A stretch of 64,000 nt of DNA from Botryotinia globosa (GCA_014898425.1 RCSZ01000007.1:1488001-1552000), one strand, 5' to 3'. Shown: positions 1-12,190, counted from the stretch's first letter. The notes: generated by a model from the sequence alone, not told the origin. Translations and numbers: made by a program.

Positions 1-2323
1 GCGGGACTTTTCACATTTTTATGTACAAAAAAGCTTTTCGATGAAGGAAACGCTAGCTATTCAGGTAATTCTGTCGATGATTGCATTCCATCTTGCTCAA
101 AAGCTGCTTCTATCCAGCCAGCGCCTTTTCAGTCAGTCAATCATGACAGTTCCATGGGGCTCAGCCAAATTGAGCATCTCAGTAATCTAAGTTTCAGAGG
201 CAGTCTTGTAAGATCTCACAGAAAGATTATGCAAAGGGTCGTTAATGTCACTGCAGCCAAATTGGTGCGAGTTGGCATATCCAATCGTTGTAGATTTTCT
301 CCCTATCTTGTTGGACCAGTACTTGTATTATCTGTACCTAGGTATCTTAGTATCTTGAATCTCTCCTATACTATGATTCACTTGAAGGTCATTGAGTTAA
401 GGTTTTATGTATAAAAAAATACTTCTGGATGAGGTGTACGAAATTGTGCTCCACCAACTTTTGTGAACATTTTATTTTGGTAAATGTAGCAAGGAGACAC
501 TTGTTCTCAGTTCTTTTGCTGCCAACTTCAATCTTTGATAGCCTGAGTCTAAAGTGCTAGGGGGAAACGGGAAGATTCATATAAGCGCCGCTGTCCAAAA
601 AGGATACATAGGTATATGGATACCCTTAAATTCCCTAAGAATGAGTAAGCACGAATCATGTTGCACCGGAAGAATATTCTACTATATTTTACCCAACTCA
701 AGTCTTGTGTTGATTCAACAGAATGGATACAGAATTCTGAGGTGAAACTCGGTCGCCACTTCCGACAACTTGCCATAGTTCTGGGTGTCGAGTTCAAGCA
801 TCAATAAGATAATTCCACTAACCTCAACTCGAAGTTGAATACTTGGATTGAACTGCTTGTTACAGCGCAAGAAGTTGATCGTTTTACCCCCTTTGAAGGT
901 GGCACATACATCACAATAAAAAACTGCTTGAGGTAGTTTCTGGATTCCGAATACACCAACTTAGCTGAGCTGAGACCTATCCATACATATTCCTGAACTT
1001 TGTTCCTTCCCTCACCAAACATATCCCCGTGGTACAGTGGTCTACGTAACGCCTCCACCCAAGCCATTGTAATCGGGGCCCTCTCAATCGGGCCAAATAG
1101 GGGATAGTTTGGTACAGTCATTCTATAGTATGAAGTTGATTGGGACCCAGAGGCGCTTCACAGCGCCTCGAAGTTTTGCTATTTTGTTTTCTTTCTTTAC
1201 ATTTTTATTTTTTTGAAGGTTGGATTTTGAGTATTTTTGATTCGATTCGATTCGTCAAATAGCTAGAGCGTCAATTTGTATTTTTGTGGGGCAATTCTTT
1301 TTTAAGCGACGTCGAGGTTAGGTTTGGGAGTCTCACTTTTGGCGCGGTGAATATAGTTGATTGAGTTTGAAATGGCTGATTTGTCAACAAGCAATCACCA
1401 CGTCTTGAGCTTCCAAGTTGAATACTGCTTTTCAATTTATTTAACTAGACCGAACAATATTGACAGAGTCTCGCTTATAGTAACCGCCACTGCTGCACTA
1501 CCTAGGTACTCAACCTATTCGTGGCAGTAAGCTCCAAACGTCCTTTCAAAACTCCCATCACCTTTGTATCTAACTCTTCTTCCTCCTACCTCAGCGTAGA
1601 TACAAAAATGTCAATATTTCAATTCCCTATCATAGATTGGCCCAACTCAAACCCCATTCTCTGATTCCCGCTGAATATCTCGGTGATTGACAAAAGCAAG
1701 CTCTTGTGGCTGCCTTTAATGATCATTCCTCACAGATATATAAGTACTATTCTCGAGTGAGTATGCCTGTTATTATGCTTGAAAAGGATTTAGTTAATCC
1801 GATATTTAGACCAAATGCGATTAGTTGCTGGCTGTTACTCCTGAGGGAGTAGTAACATCTACATAACGTACATTGCAATTTCCACAAAATCCTAGATGGC
1901 GCTTTTTGAACATTTGATGTTCCTGGTTTCTTCGTTTTTGTTGGTATGATCTCGATATTTTGATCAATCAATTTTATCACTTGGTAAAAGGAGCTGTGAT
2001 TTTTCTAGCTTTGTTTTTGAAATCAAAATTGGTACAATTGAGGACTGCATAAAAAGCCAATAGATCTATTGGATGGGTAATAGATTCGTTCTTTTGTTAC
2101 AATGAGTGATGGTCTCTTCCCGCAAAAGATCATTTGGCAGTGATGTGCAAGCTTCGCATCAATTTTTCATGTTAGAATTGTTGTGAAACCAGAGTAACAT
2201 TAATAGAAGCTCTCACATACAGGTCAGCGACTTGCTCCCGGAAGGCCCGAACGAAGTGATATCATTTGATCTCTATATGATGCATTTATTACGTGTATAA
2301 TCCACAGATATACACTATGACCA
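1..2323. other. Gene-poor region, no gene supported
   Basis: No family was recognised and no multi-exon model could be built. The longest stretch with a real ATG is a 106-codon minus-strand frame at 801-1121, which has no recognisable domain and no convincing splice partners. Base composition is moderately AT-rich with short homopolymer T tracts around 1190-1320. The stretch may be intergenic sequence or heavily decayed coding sequence. Confidence 0.4.
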
Positions 2324-3472
2324 CTAACAAAACACAATCCATCCCCGAACTGCCGTCACTAATCCCCAGCTCCAATACTCATTTATACCTATAATTGACC
2401 CTTCAGATTTAGGAGGTGAAGAAGTGTCCCCTCCAACCTCCCCATTCGTACTTTCCACCACTTTCAAACAACTCAAATGAGATTCTGCACCAGCAACAAT
2501 AGTCGAGGTGTCATTCGAAGTAGATGTGTTCCATAAAACTGTGAGGATCGGAGTAATGCCGTCATATAATGCGCCCTTTGCGAGGTCTGAGAGTAAATCA
2601 AAGTGAGCGACATTTACTATACTCGAAGATGTGGTGGTGTGGATTAAAGATAACTCGTAATTCTCTCCGGTCGTTGGGATACAATCGGGTGATTTGGGTG
2701 TGCTTGGTGGAGAAAGTGGGGAGCTCAATCCTATATTGTCATATTAGCCATAAGCTTTTACTGCGATATCGCTCACTATTGAATTTGACATACCTTGTGC
2801 AACAATATCTCCCCAGCTACCATCCTTTGCCGCAGTACAAGATGCCGGAGCTTGAGATTTGATGGCTGACTGTACCGCATTGAAAATATCTGTTTCGTCC
2901 CGAGTGCTCGAGGTGCCCGACAGAATTTTGGCCATTTGAGATTGAGATTGAGCTAATAGGTCATCAACACAAGATGCTGTAAGAGCATCATTACATGTTC
3001 CCGTAGCACCGGTCGCGAATGTTAAATCTCAAGCTATTCCATCGAAAAACAGTGCGCATGCATGGGTGTTTGACTTTGAGGTCAAATTAACCTTCGGAGG
3101 GGTGCCAAGATAAAAATCCAGGCTCAATGTTATGTTGAAGGAGTAAGCGGGAGTGGGCTCAACAGGACCTGTAGGAGATGAAGAAGTTTGGCGATGCTTG
3201 AGGTGCGTAATAGGGACAGAAGATTCAACTGGATCTTCTGATTCTTGAATCCCCAATGTCCAGGTAAATGGTGATGAATCGATCGAAGTATTAAGTGAAG
3301 TGATTCCGATCACAGAAAGGGTGATGTTATTGATTGGGCATGAGGGTGGATTGTGCCGAGTGACGCAGTTCGCAGAATCACAACCAACGAGCGCCTGAGC
3401 CTTTATGATAGCTGGGAAGAAAAGCATAAAAGCGATAGAACACAACATTAGTTTTGCTACTTGATGGTACAT
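2324..3472 (-). pseudogene. Secreted cysteine-containing protein interrupted by an in-frame TGA
   Basis: Two exons are visible: 3472-2794 and 2730-2324, with a 63-nt intron (donor GTATGT, acceptor ATATAG). The ATG at 3472 is chosen because it begins a clear signal peptide (residues 1-26, hydrophobic core followed by a KAQA-type cleavage site). The mature part has several Cys, N-glycosylation sequons and a hydrophobic C-terminus that ends in VFC. Codon 148 (3029-3031) is TGA, yet the same frame stays open and protein-like on both sides, including the Cys-rich stretch just downstream. The uninterrupted protein would be 361 residues; as written it stops at 147. No GT/AG pair of matching phase was found that would splice out the stop. 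It could be a recent pseudogene, a strain-specific null, a sequence error or a readthrough gene. No function is recognised. Confidence 0.65.
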
Positions 3473-3532
3473 GTTGATGCAAGTAGAGTTGATGTAGTGG
3501 TGGTGCCGGTGGGCGAGACAGCTTTCTATCAA

Positions 3533-5600
3533 TCAAGAAAGCAAATAGCGAAAAGGATCGAGGATGTCAAGTTCGGAGGGCTTAATACGTACTTATAAAT
3601 TATCGAAATATTGAGGAGAAGAGATAAAACGCTGAATCAATCACTGGACTGCGGGTTTCTCATGGAGACAGTGCCGCAGTAACTCTAACAGATACAAACG
3701 TGAAGTGAACAATTTGACAAGTCAAATCTCGAAGAAATTTCCAACTGTGAAACAAAAGTTTCTATAATTATCATACTCGTAGTGATGTAGCCAGTCAATC
3801 AGATTATTAAACTTTTGGTATAATCACAGGAATGAATAGTAGACCGACGGCGCAAAGAGGCTTAAAACAACTCATTCAATGCCGGGACCAATAGAAACGT
3901 CGACAATCTAGGTATATTTGATCCTTTACATAGATTTAGTTAACGATAAAACGAAGGGGAGAGGCACAGCAAGAATTGAGTTGAGGATTGTCGTACTCAA
4001 ATCCATACTACAAACAAAAAATCATAACTGCCTTGGGAAATTGCGTGATGGATTGATAAAATGACATGCAGCTAGAAACAAAGGTAAAGTTGAGTGTCGA
4101 TGTAAAAAAGCTTTTATTTCTCCCATACTTGAAGAAAAGACTATATGTAGTCGTTTTGATATGAATGGTAAAAAGATCCGACTCTATCATCAGGATTGAT
4201 ACCGCGGCAGACACACGTGATATCACACGTGATACACTCATATTGTCTTCTCTGTGATATTTGATAGCATCTTACTACCACTGTTATCCATCACCGTTGT
4301 CTCATTTTTGGGGTCGAAAGTAGGCAAGAATTCGGTACATATGAATGAATTGTTGGTGAGTCGTTGATCGTTGTCCTTGAGGTATTGAAGTCCCGTGCTC
4401 CCCACTTTTGATTTCATGGAGGTAACCTAAATCAAACCTCTCAATTCTCAAATAATCATTTGTAAGATTATCTACTCGTACATTCAGTCCATCAACCAAT
4501 TTCAAGCCTTTGAGCCGACTTTTGATAATCTCGTGGACCACATGCGCATACAGTACAGATTGTGGGTGGGGGTAACAATTTTTCGTTGAGACGCATATAG
4601 ATGCATCGATCATGACTTCATTGTCACCAACGCGTGTGGTTGGCAGATGCCAAGATATGCAGCAATTTAGGCCAATTTGATAACTACTGTCAGAGTTTTC
4701 ACGACTTGGGGTCGATGGAGAAATGAACGTCCTTAGTCGGCGTAATGTTGTGCGATACGGTAGCTATTCCCGATCAGAATACCGATGTAAGATCATCGAG
4801 AGATTTCGGGGAAGAATCTGCCCGAAAGACACGATAGTTCTCGAGGCAACCATGGTAGATGAACTATACCTTTTGGAATTCCCTACCTTCAAATCTCTCA
4901 TTTTCATTCATCTATCTACCAGCCCGCGATTGAGGGCTGTGAGGTGTTAAGAGATGATTCAGATTGAAGTCTAGTTCGCTCTGGTCTTTTGAAGTATAGG
5001 AGATGTCAGATCTAAATCATTTGTATCTGGAAAGCCTACAATCTTTTAGTTACTCTCTTTGTTTTTGGCAATTTTCCAACCTTGATCCATGTATTCATTA
5101 CGATCTATAAGCTTAATTTTCATCCAAAATATCTCCCGGCGCTGGAAAAATCTCCGCATTTATCCGGCAGATTTCTGGGGTAATCATATATATTATGGAA
5201 CCCCAGATCTCTATTGTAGCCTAGATATCATTACCCCTGTGGTACAGCAATATAGAGTTGTTTCGCTGGCTTTTATCCCACGAATCGCCAAGCGTACCTT
5301 GCATCACGCGTTGTTAAATTTCATTACTTTACCCAATGTGCTAAATTCGTTGTTCCATCGTCGCAAGTACTCGTGCGGCCAGAAAGTATGCAACTCCCCC
5401 GCTAGATGCACCTACCACAAAATGGTAAACTACAAGAGAACTAACCTGGTTTTCATAGCGCCGGAGTTGCATACTTTCTGGCCTCCCGAGTAACCTTTTC
5501 AATGCCCATCATTACTTCGTTCGGTAAATGGGATACCCATTTTTGGAAGGCCGAATGCATTCACACTTTCATGTGCATGCTCCAGACCCATTTCCGCTTT
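3533..5600. other. Gene-poor region with a possible decayed coding stretch
   Basis: On the minus strand from about 4855 down to 4302 a frame runs for roughly 185 codons with a single in-frame TAG near 4770. An ATG at 4855 would start it and another lies at 4613. The composition is protein-like but no family was recognised, and neighbouring frames also look partly coding, which suggests frameshifted decay. Two CACGTGATA motifs lie at 4214-4222 and 4226-4234; CACGTG is the E-box core bound by bHLH factors. Nothing else here could be supported. Confidence 0.3.
5369..5491. repeat. Imperfect inverted repeat (hairpin)
   Basis: A perfect 21-nt core at 5377-5397 recurs in inverse orientation at 5463-5483. 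Weaker matching extends both arms to about 37 nt (5369-5405 and 5455-5491), with a spacer of about 50 nt. It lies in the gene-poor stretch about 390 bp upstream of the rhamnogalacturonase start. It could be a small MITE-like remnant or a cruciform/hairpin-forming element. No target-site duplication was recognised. Confidence 0.75.
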
Positions 5601-5612
5601 CTCTCATGTTGA

Positions 5613-5619
5613 TATATAA
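5613..5619 (+). promoter_or_regulatory. TATA box candidate for the rhamnogalacturonase gene
   Basis: TATATAA stands about 260 bp upstream of the start codon at 5878, in the only stretch of the upstream region with a clean TATA consensus. The 5' leader would be rather long, so the assignment is tentative. Confidence 0.4.
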
Positions 5620-5877
5620 GCGCAACAATACTCTTCAAGTCCTGACAGTGCCAAGAAAGAGGCCGAGGTGCCCCGTTGAGCGGGTGTGAACTCGGCGAAA
5701 GATCATTCAGCATGCTAGACAGTTCCTCAGTCAAAGGAAAATGGATTCCCTTGCACTTACTTATATGTGCTAGCTACGATCCCCCAGTTTTATGTTCTGC
5801 TTGTCAAGTGCTATGCTCTCTTTCACTCCATTCATACCCAAAACTAAAACTTGATACTCAAGTCTTCCGAGTTCACA

Positions 5878-7810
5878 ATGCGTCTAAATTTGAAAACCAT
5901 TCTACTTTCGGCTTCTTTGTTCTTGCCATCTCTTGTATCTGCCCAGCTAGCTTCTGGCTATACTATTGGCCCCCTTACTACTTCAGCTGCGAAATGGGCA
6001 AAAAAAGTCTGTGATGTGACTAAGTATGGCGCAGTAGCCGACGGAAAGACAGATCTAGGACCAGCTCTTCTTGCCGCATTCAATGCCTGCGCAAGTGGTG
6101 GCGTCGGTATGTTTGTAGACTTGCGCAATCATGGTGTATGATACTAAGGTACGATCTAGTGAACATCCCTCTTGGAAACTTCGCGATGTCTACATGGGTT
6201 ACACTATCTGGTGGTAATGCATGGGCCATAAACCTCGAGGGTGTCATTCTTAGAACCGGGTAAGCTCTCTCGCTGCTTCAAAAACATTTTTAGTTTACTA
6301 AGAATTTGTATACAGTACTGCAGGAGGACATATGATTGTTGGTAAGCTTACCGCCTGAACACGCATAGTTCTAGCATTTTCTAATTCCCACCTATAGTCC
6401 AAGACTCTACCGACTTCGAAATCTACAGCAGTAGGTCAAGCGGCGCTATCCAAGGTTATGGATATGTATTCCATGCACAGGGAACTTATGGGTAAGAGTC
6501 TACGATGAGAAGTCGTCTCGAGAATATTATTGACCCTAGCGAAGGCCTCGTCTCATTCGACTAATAAATGTTGTCAACTTTTCTATCCACGACATTGCAC
6601 TTGTCGACTGTAAGTTCTTTCTGATGTTTCTCTACCAAGATTGTTTCACCTTTCGAATCTATTCCCATGCAGCCTCACGCAGTAAATTGCAATATATTTT
6701 CAGCTATTTACCGATGCCTCTGTTCATTTGTACCGTCGATCTCTACTGATCGATCCACTAGCTCCGGCATTCCATCTCATTCTCGACACCGTGCAACACG
6801 GCCAAGTATACAACCTGATCATCCGTGGTGGAAACGAAGGCGGATTAGATGGCATCGACGTTTGGGGCTTCAACGTTCATATCCATGACGTAGAAGTCAC
6901 CAACAAAGACGAATGTGTCACTGTCAAGGTATGCTCTGTCACCTCACCTTCGCACTCTCTTCTAGAAAGTCTCCACTATGCGATCCGTCTTATCTAGAAC
7001 ATTGCAATTCATGTACATGGACATGACGCTGACAGAACTCAGAACCCATCTAACCACATGCTTATTGAAAATATCCATTGTAATGTGAGCGGTGGGTGTG
7101 CAATTGGTAGTTTGGGCGCAGATACTGCAATTTCGAAGATCACTTACAATAACATCTACTCCTGGCAATCTAATCAGATGTTCATGATCAAGAGTAACGG
7201 TGGATCAGGTGAGTTTTCTTCGTTCGTATCACCATTGCCCTTTCTAATCAAAGTCTCTCAGGATCGGTATCCGACAGTGTATTCTCAAATTTCATTGGCC
7301 ACAGTAATGCATATTCTCTCGACATCGACGCATATTGGAAATCAACACCAGCGACTGGCAATGGTGTTTTATATACTGGTCTCACTTTCTCTAACTGGAA
7401 AGGAACTTGTGCAGATGGTACCTCGAGAGCACCTATTCAGGTCATTTGTCCAACAGGCCAACCTTGCGCCGGTTTGAGCATTACCAATTTTGCAATGTGG
7501 ACAGACAAGGGTAGTTACGAGTTGTATAAATGTCAAAATGCTTGGGGTGATGGAGGATGTTTGGTTCACGGCACTGCGCATACAGCTTGTAAGTTGTCAC
7601 AATTTTTTGTCGTTACAATTGCTAACGAACTCTATGATAGACTCAATTGTGACGCAAACGGTATCATCAGCGCCTTCTGGCTACTCTGCAGCAAAAATGC
7701 CCAATGATTTGGCTGCTGGATATGCGCTGACAGCTAGTATTCCTATCCCCACGATTCCTACTACATTCTTCCCCGGGCAAGTTCCAGCAACGAAGAGGGC
7801 GTATCCATAG
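5878..7810 (+). CDS. Rhamnogalacturonan hydrolase, glycoside hydrolase family 28
   Basis: Secreted endo-hydrolase expected to cut the alternating galacturonic acid-rhamnose backbone of rhamnogalacturonan I in plant pectin. Nine exons: 5878-6106, 6160-6259, 6316-6341, 6398-6491, 6545-6609, 6762-6928, 7043-7208, 7262-7588, 7641-7810. They encode 447 residues, close to the Aspergillus enzymes. A signal peptide (residues 1-21, ending SAQ) is followed by a [15 protein letters not shown] start, then the parallel beta-helix with [25 protein letters not shown] and [11 protein letters not shown]. These are the acidic active-site stretches of rhamnogalacturonases; the GHG motif of polygalacturonases is absent, which separates the two. 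SIPIPTIPT near the C-terminus also matches the family. Exon 3 is only 26 nt. The ATG at 5878 is the first in frame. Confidence 0.93.
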
Positions 7811-8113
7811 TCGCCAGATGGAGGATGGATATGCATGCGAGAACATAAGTGTAAATAGTTTCAGGAAAGCAAGATAATTCGTAAATTTTACTTTTGCTTT
7901 GTACATTGAAGGTTTCACTGCCTTGTTGCTATTCTTCGACAAACGTGTTATATCCATATGATATCTGCAAATTCCCTCTTCGGGGTATAACGACCGTATT
8001 GCGCTTCTCTTGTAATAAAAACCCGATATCTTCGTCTTGACATGCAACTTTCGAGATGCTGACCGTAACTCCAATCGCCATTACTCCATTATACCATGCG
8101 GTTTTAGCATCAT

Positions 8114-8493
8114 TTATGCAATGTTATCAACATCCATTCCCTCGTTGGCTGCATTTGATGTAGTCTCTGGCGCATCTAGAATCGTATTTAGTATCAGAAC
8201 CTCGAAATCAACTACAAATTTATAAATTACTAACCAGTCATCTTAACCTCTCCTTCCTTCATTGCCTGTTCCAATGCTCTTTGACGTGCACAGTTTTGTG
8301 CCTTTTGGACCTTACGAGCCTTCTTTCCAGATAAAGGTGCTAAAGGTCCACTCGTAGGGTGTAGAACAGTACTGGCTCTGGTACCTCTTGGGTTTTTGGT
8401 AATCTTGTTGATAGCGTTCTTGCGTTGAGTCTTTGCTCGGTTTGCGATCTTGCGCTTCTTTTGGGGAACATTGGGGTTGCTTTTGGATGCCAT
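8114..8493 (-). CDS. Small Lys/Arg-rich nuclear or nucleolar-type protein
   Basis: Two exons: 8493-8235 and 8175-8114, joined over a 58-nt intron (donor GTTAGT, acceptor TTCTAG), give 106 residues. Without the splice the frame ends a few bases past the donor, but the splice adds an acidic tail ending in MDVDNIA, a common pattern for small fungal nucleolar proteins, so the spliced form is preferred. The N-terminal half is strongly basic (QKKRKIANRAKTQRK), and a GPLAPLSGKKARKVQKAQN block follows. The composition suggests a pre-60S ribosome assembly factor, possibly Alb1-like, but that name is inference. It is divergent from the Rvs161-type gene, sharing about 400 bp of promoter. Confidence 0.7.
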
Positions 8494-8892
8494 TTTGAAG
8501 TAATTTTTCGAAATTCGAGTTGTGGATTGACTTGCAGATGGAATTCTTTGAATGAGGAAATAATTTTGAATGCACAGGGTAGTGATCCACTTCGGGTGAA
8601 CACTTTCACCGAATTCCCGATGCTTGCAGCTGCGCCACAAGCCAAGTTTGGACTTCCTGAGCCCGGAATTCATCATCATTCCATTGTTATCACTTTTCTT
8701 GAATATATTCACACTCAAACCCAAATTACCAATACATCACCTTCTTTCTTTACCAACTTTGTAGTGGGCAGCATACAACTTCGAACTTCTTTGGAGTTTG
8801 CAATTCTCATTCTATTTACATACTACTAGCAATCCAGTTTTAAAGACACTCAACTATTCCCTCTGTTGTTGTTTACTTTGGGATAATTCATC

Positions 8893-10536
8893 ATGTCGTG
8901 GGCAGGTAAGAAGAATACATTTGTGAACTTTGGAAGGATAAAGAAGATCAAACTAACAATGCATTTGTGAAAAGGCTTTAAGAAGAATGTCAATAGGGCA
9001 ACTACTCAGGTTATGATGAAGACTGGTAAGTGAACCTACCTTGAGGAACCTGCGGGGATCGGGGATGGACATCAAAGAAATATGATGCCATCCCCGAATT
9101 CTTGCGAGGGTCTTTCGAGTTATGATCTGTTTATTTTCCAGGCAGCAAGCTAATTTTCTTTATTTAAGGTCATGTTGAGAAGACAAATGATCGCGATTAC
9201 GAAGTTGAAGAAAGGTTAGTTACAACTTTATTACACAACCACAATGGCTACAACTACCGCCGAACACGATACCATGGCGGAAGAATGTGATGAGGAAATG
9301 AAGGCGCTCTTAAGAGCTGTGCAAGAAGTCAGCTTGCGATTGACTTTGGAGAATGCTGGTTACTCCAGTAACTCTGATTCCGAATCCGATTACGAGTCAG
9401 AAGATGAAGAAGAAGAAGCCGAGATCGACGACAACAATTCATCAGGCTATCCTTCAACCACTCCCTCCAACTTTCTGTCCACGCCATCTGTCTCATCTGC
9501 CAGTTACTGCCCATCAAGCCCTTTCTTGCACTCGATCTCGATTTCCTCCAACGTTTTGACCGACTACCTTCCATCAACTCCTATTTTACTTTCAAGATCG
9601 GCCTCTTCCAAACCCGGAAATGAAGACTTGGAATGGGATTATTTTCTGACCCAATTCATGGCGGCCAAAACTGAGGATGAGAAGGGAATTGTTGTTGACC
9701 AAGTTTCTAGACGTTATCGCACAATGGAGGCCGCTTCATTGAGACTGCAGAAGGAGTCGAAAGGTTATTTGGATTCTCTGAGAGGTAAATTGATCCATTC
9801 CGATTTCTTTGAAGGTGAGCTGACAGCAAATGCAGCAATGACCGCTTCCCAGATGCGCATTGCTGAGACCATTGATGCTTTCTACGGTGATGCCGGCGCA
9901 AAGGATGGTGTCAGTCGCAGTTACAAGCAAGCTGTAGAGGATCTTGACGCCGAGACAATCAAAGCCCTTGATGGTCCATACCGGTAATATTTGCACGATT
10001 ATTTGCGCAAAACGAATTAAGCTAACATTACTAGTACCACCGTCTTGGAGCCCATCTCAAGATTCTGTGCCTACTTCCCCGATATCAATGAGTGTAAGGA
10101 TATTCCCTGGTTTCTTTTGATGCCTGCTAAATAAATTTTAGGTATCAAGAAGCGTAACCACAAGCTCCTCGACTACGATGCCATGCGCGCAAAGGTTAAG
10201 AAGCTCGTCGAGAAGCCAGATAAAGATGTCACCAAACTCCCTCGTGCCGAAAAGGAGACTGAAATGGCCAAGGCGGCTTACGAGCAACTCAACGATCAAC
10301 TCTTTAATGAACTTCCTCAACTCATTGACCTTCGTGTTCCTTACCTTGACCCAAGTTTCGAGGCTTTAGTCAAAATCCAACTTCGCTTCTGTGCTGAGGC
10401 ATATTCCAGAATGGCACAAGTACAACAATACTTGGATGCTGATACAAGAGAGCAATATGCGCAAGGACAACTCGATAGCAGGGTTGAGCAAGTTTTGCAA
10501 GAAATTCGCGAACTAAGCATCAGTGGAACAGTTTAA
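8893..10536 (+). CDS. RVS161: BAR-domain protein of the Rvs161/Hob3 type
   Basis: Membrane-curving BAR protein of the amphiphysin family. In yeasts Rvs161/Hob3 works with actin patches in endocytic vesicle scission and polarity. Six exons: 8893-8905, 8975-9025, 9169-9214, 9711-9983, 10035-10093, 10142-10536, for 278 residues (yeast Rvs161 has 265). The tiny first exon encodes MSWAG, followed by FKKNVNRATTQVMMKTGHVEKT, the family's amphipathic N-terminus. RRYRTMEAASLRLQKESKGYLDSLR and a VLEPISRFCAYFPDINECIKKR stretch are diagnostic. There is no SH3 domain, which fits Rvs161 rather than Rvs167. Intron 3 (9215-9710, 496 nt) is about eight times longer than its neighbours and contains an open frame (see separate entry). 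Confidence 0.92.
9244..9710 (+). other. Open reading frame inside intron 3 of the BAR gene, possible alternative first exon
   Basis: Starting 29 nt after the intron donor, an ATG opens a stop-free 155-codon frame that runs through the intron acceptor in phase with the next BAR exon. The encoded segment is acidic (ESDYESEDEEEEAEIDD) and then Ser/Pro-rich, ending in an amphipathic stretch beside the acceptor. If transcription starts inside the intron, the product would have this disordered acidic head joined to the BAR core without its usual N-terminal helix. The frame is out of phase with the upstream exon, so simple intron retention would not make it. It may also be a chance frame. Confidence 0.4.
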
Positions 10537-12001
10537 GCAGTACAATTTCATATGGGGTTAATATCAAGGAATGTTATTTGCATGGTACCTATGGTACTTC
10601 ATGAATATATGACTGGTGTTACATGGATGAAAGTTAGGGTTTTGACTGGCAAGCGTTGTCATTTGACTTCGATATCAAAGGAAGGCGTTTGGGAAAGTTG
10701 TATACGATTGCCAGGCCCAATTGTAAAGGACTGAGCATGTATCATCTAGGTTTGGTTTTTCTGTAGACACGATAATTTTATCTTGCTGCTCGCAAGATCA
10801 TAATCATCCCTTTGAATCAACTTTATTGTTCATTGCCTGTGATGTGACATGATAGCTGACGTTGTTGCGCCTCATTCGAGGTTTGGCTAACTGCTAAATA
10901 GAGAATCATGGACCTAGCTTAAGGGAACCAAGAGAGGCTATCGTTTCATACCTACTTGATTGTCATCTCATGATAGCATACCTCCAGTATTTCGCGTGGA
11001 CTTGCTCTTCGAAATACTCATTGTAAATGGTTAGATCTAAATGCGTCCACTATTTTCCTAGAGTACTATCGTCCACTTGTCAACTCGACAATCAATAGAC
11101 GACATTAAGTTGTTCCATTCTTCGGAATATATAAATATCTGCTACATGATTCGGATTATTTGAAACGATGAAATTTTATACTGACTTCCTTGCACATACA
11201 CTACCGAAATGGATCGGATACAAGCATCGCCAGGACCTCCTCATAGATCGGCAATCGCCTTTCCCCACAATTGAAACTTGGCCTAACATATCTAGGGACC
11301 TTTTGCATGTGGGATTCATATCTTTAAACGTTATCTGTTTGGGAATGCGGCGCTTGTCCTTTTTTTTGCCTGTGAATTTTCGAATGAACAGGAGAATTAT
11401 GAGATGTGGTAGACTAGCTGGAGATTTTTGAGGTGCGGGCGAGGGGACTCGGGTGTCGTCAGCGAAACGGATTTGCTGGGACTCGGGAGGGAGGGAGGAG
11501 GGTTCTTTGAACCTGTTGGTTGGGGCTTTGGATTTTGGGAGAGGGGTTTGATTCGTCGCTTGTATACTCCCGTGTGCTAGATTTGTTCTCTAGGTGGGAT
11601 GCTTGGCTCGAGAATCAAAGTTTATGGAAGTCAAAGAGAGGAGTGAGTGCGTTGCTTCCCGGATCCATACATGGGGTATCCAAGATACTAGGGACCATGT
11701 GAAAGATTGTCTCCGTAGTGAGGTTTACTGGCGGTTTGATCATTTCACTGCACCTCGAGGTGGAATCGCACATTCGCGTCCTCTGGTGCGCTTTGGGATG
11801 TTGATACTGGGGATTGGAGGGTTTGCTGTAGGGCAGCTTGGGATGAAGGTTTGATGGCTCTTGGCGCATACGTTGACGGAGCTAGATAGGGGGAGAGTCG
11901 ATGGGGTAGCATGCTATTATTGGTGTGTCGTGAGAGATAGCTTGGGTTATAGGTCTGAGCTTTGGGAGAGAGATGATGTCGAGCGATGCAGTGGAGTAAT
12001 G
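10537..12001. other. Intergenic, no gene supported
   Basis: Short plus-strand frames occur at 11168-11431 and 11520-11869 but none has a recognisable domain, a convincing splice structure or a plausible start. The sequence at 11430-11560 is G-rich on the plus strand. No repeat or RNA gene was recognised. Confidence 0.4.
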
Positions 12002-12009
12002 TATATAAG
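12002..12009 (+). promoter_or_regulatory. TATA box candidate for the GPI-type protein gene
   Basis: TATATAAG stands about 180 bp before the start codon at 12191, followed by a pyrimidine-rich CT stretch typical of highly expressed fungal promoters. Confidence 0.5.
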
Positions 12010-12190
12010 GATCCTTCTCATCGTTCCTAGCACGGTATCTGGACATCATCACTTCCATTCTACATTCCTATTGACTTTTTAGCAAATCTTCGGCAGGACC
12101 GTGTTTATTTCTTACTCTATTTTCTATCTCCAAGTTCAACAGACCATCTATCTTCCCTCCAACCAAATCAATCCATCCGAAACCATCAAA

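Noticed and set aside
801..1121. 106-codon minus-strand frame with a real ATG
   Set aside because: No domain, no splice partners, no promoter signal; length is within chance for this composition.
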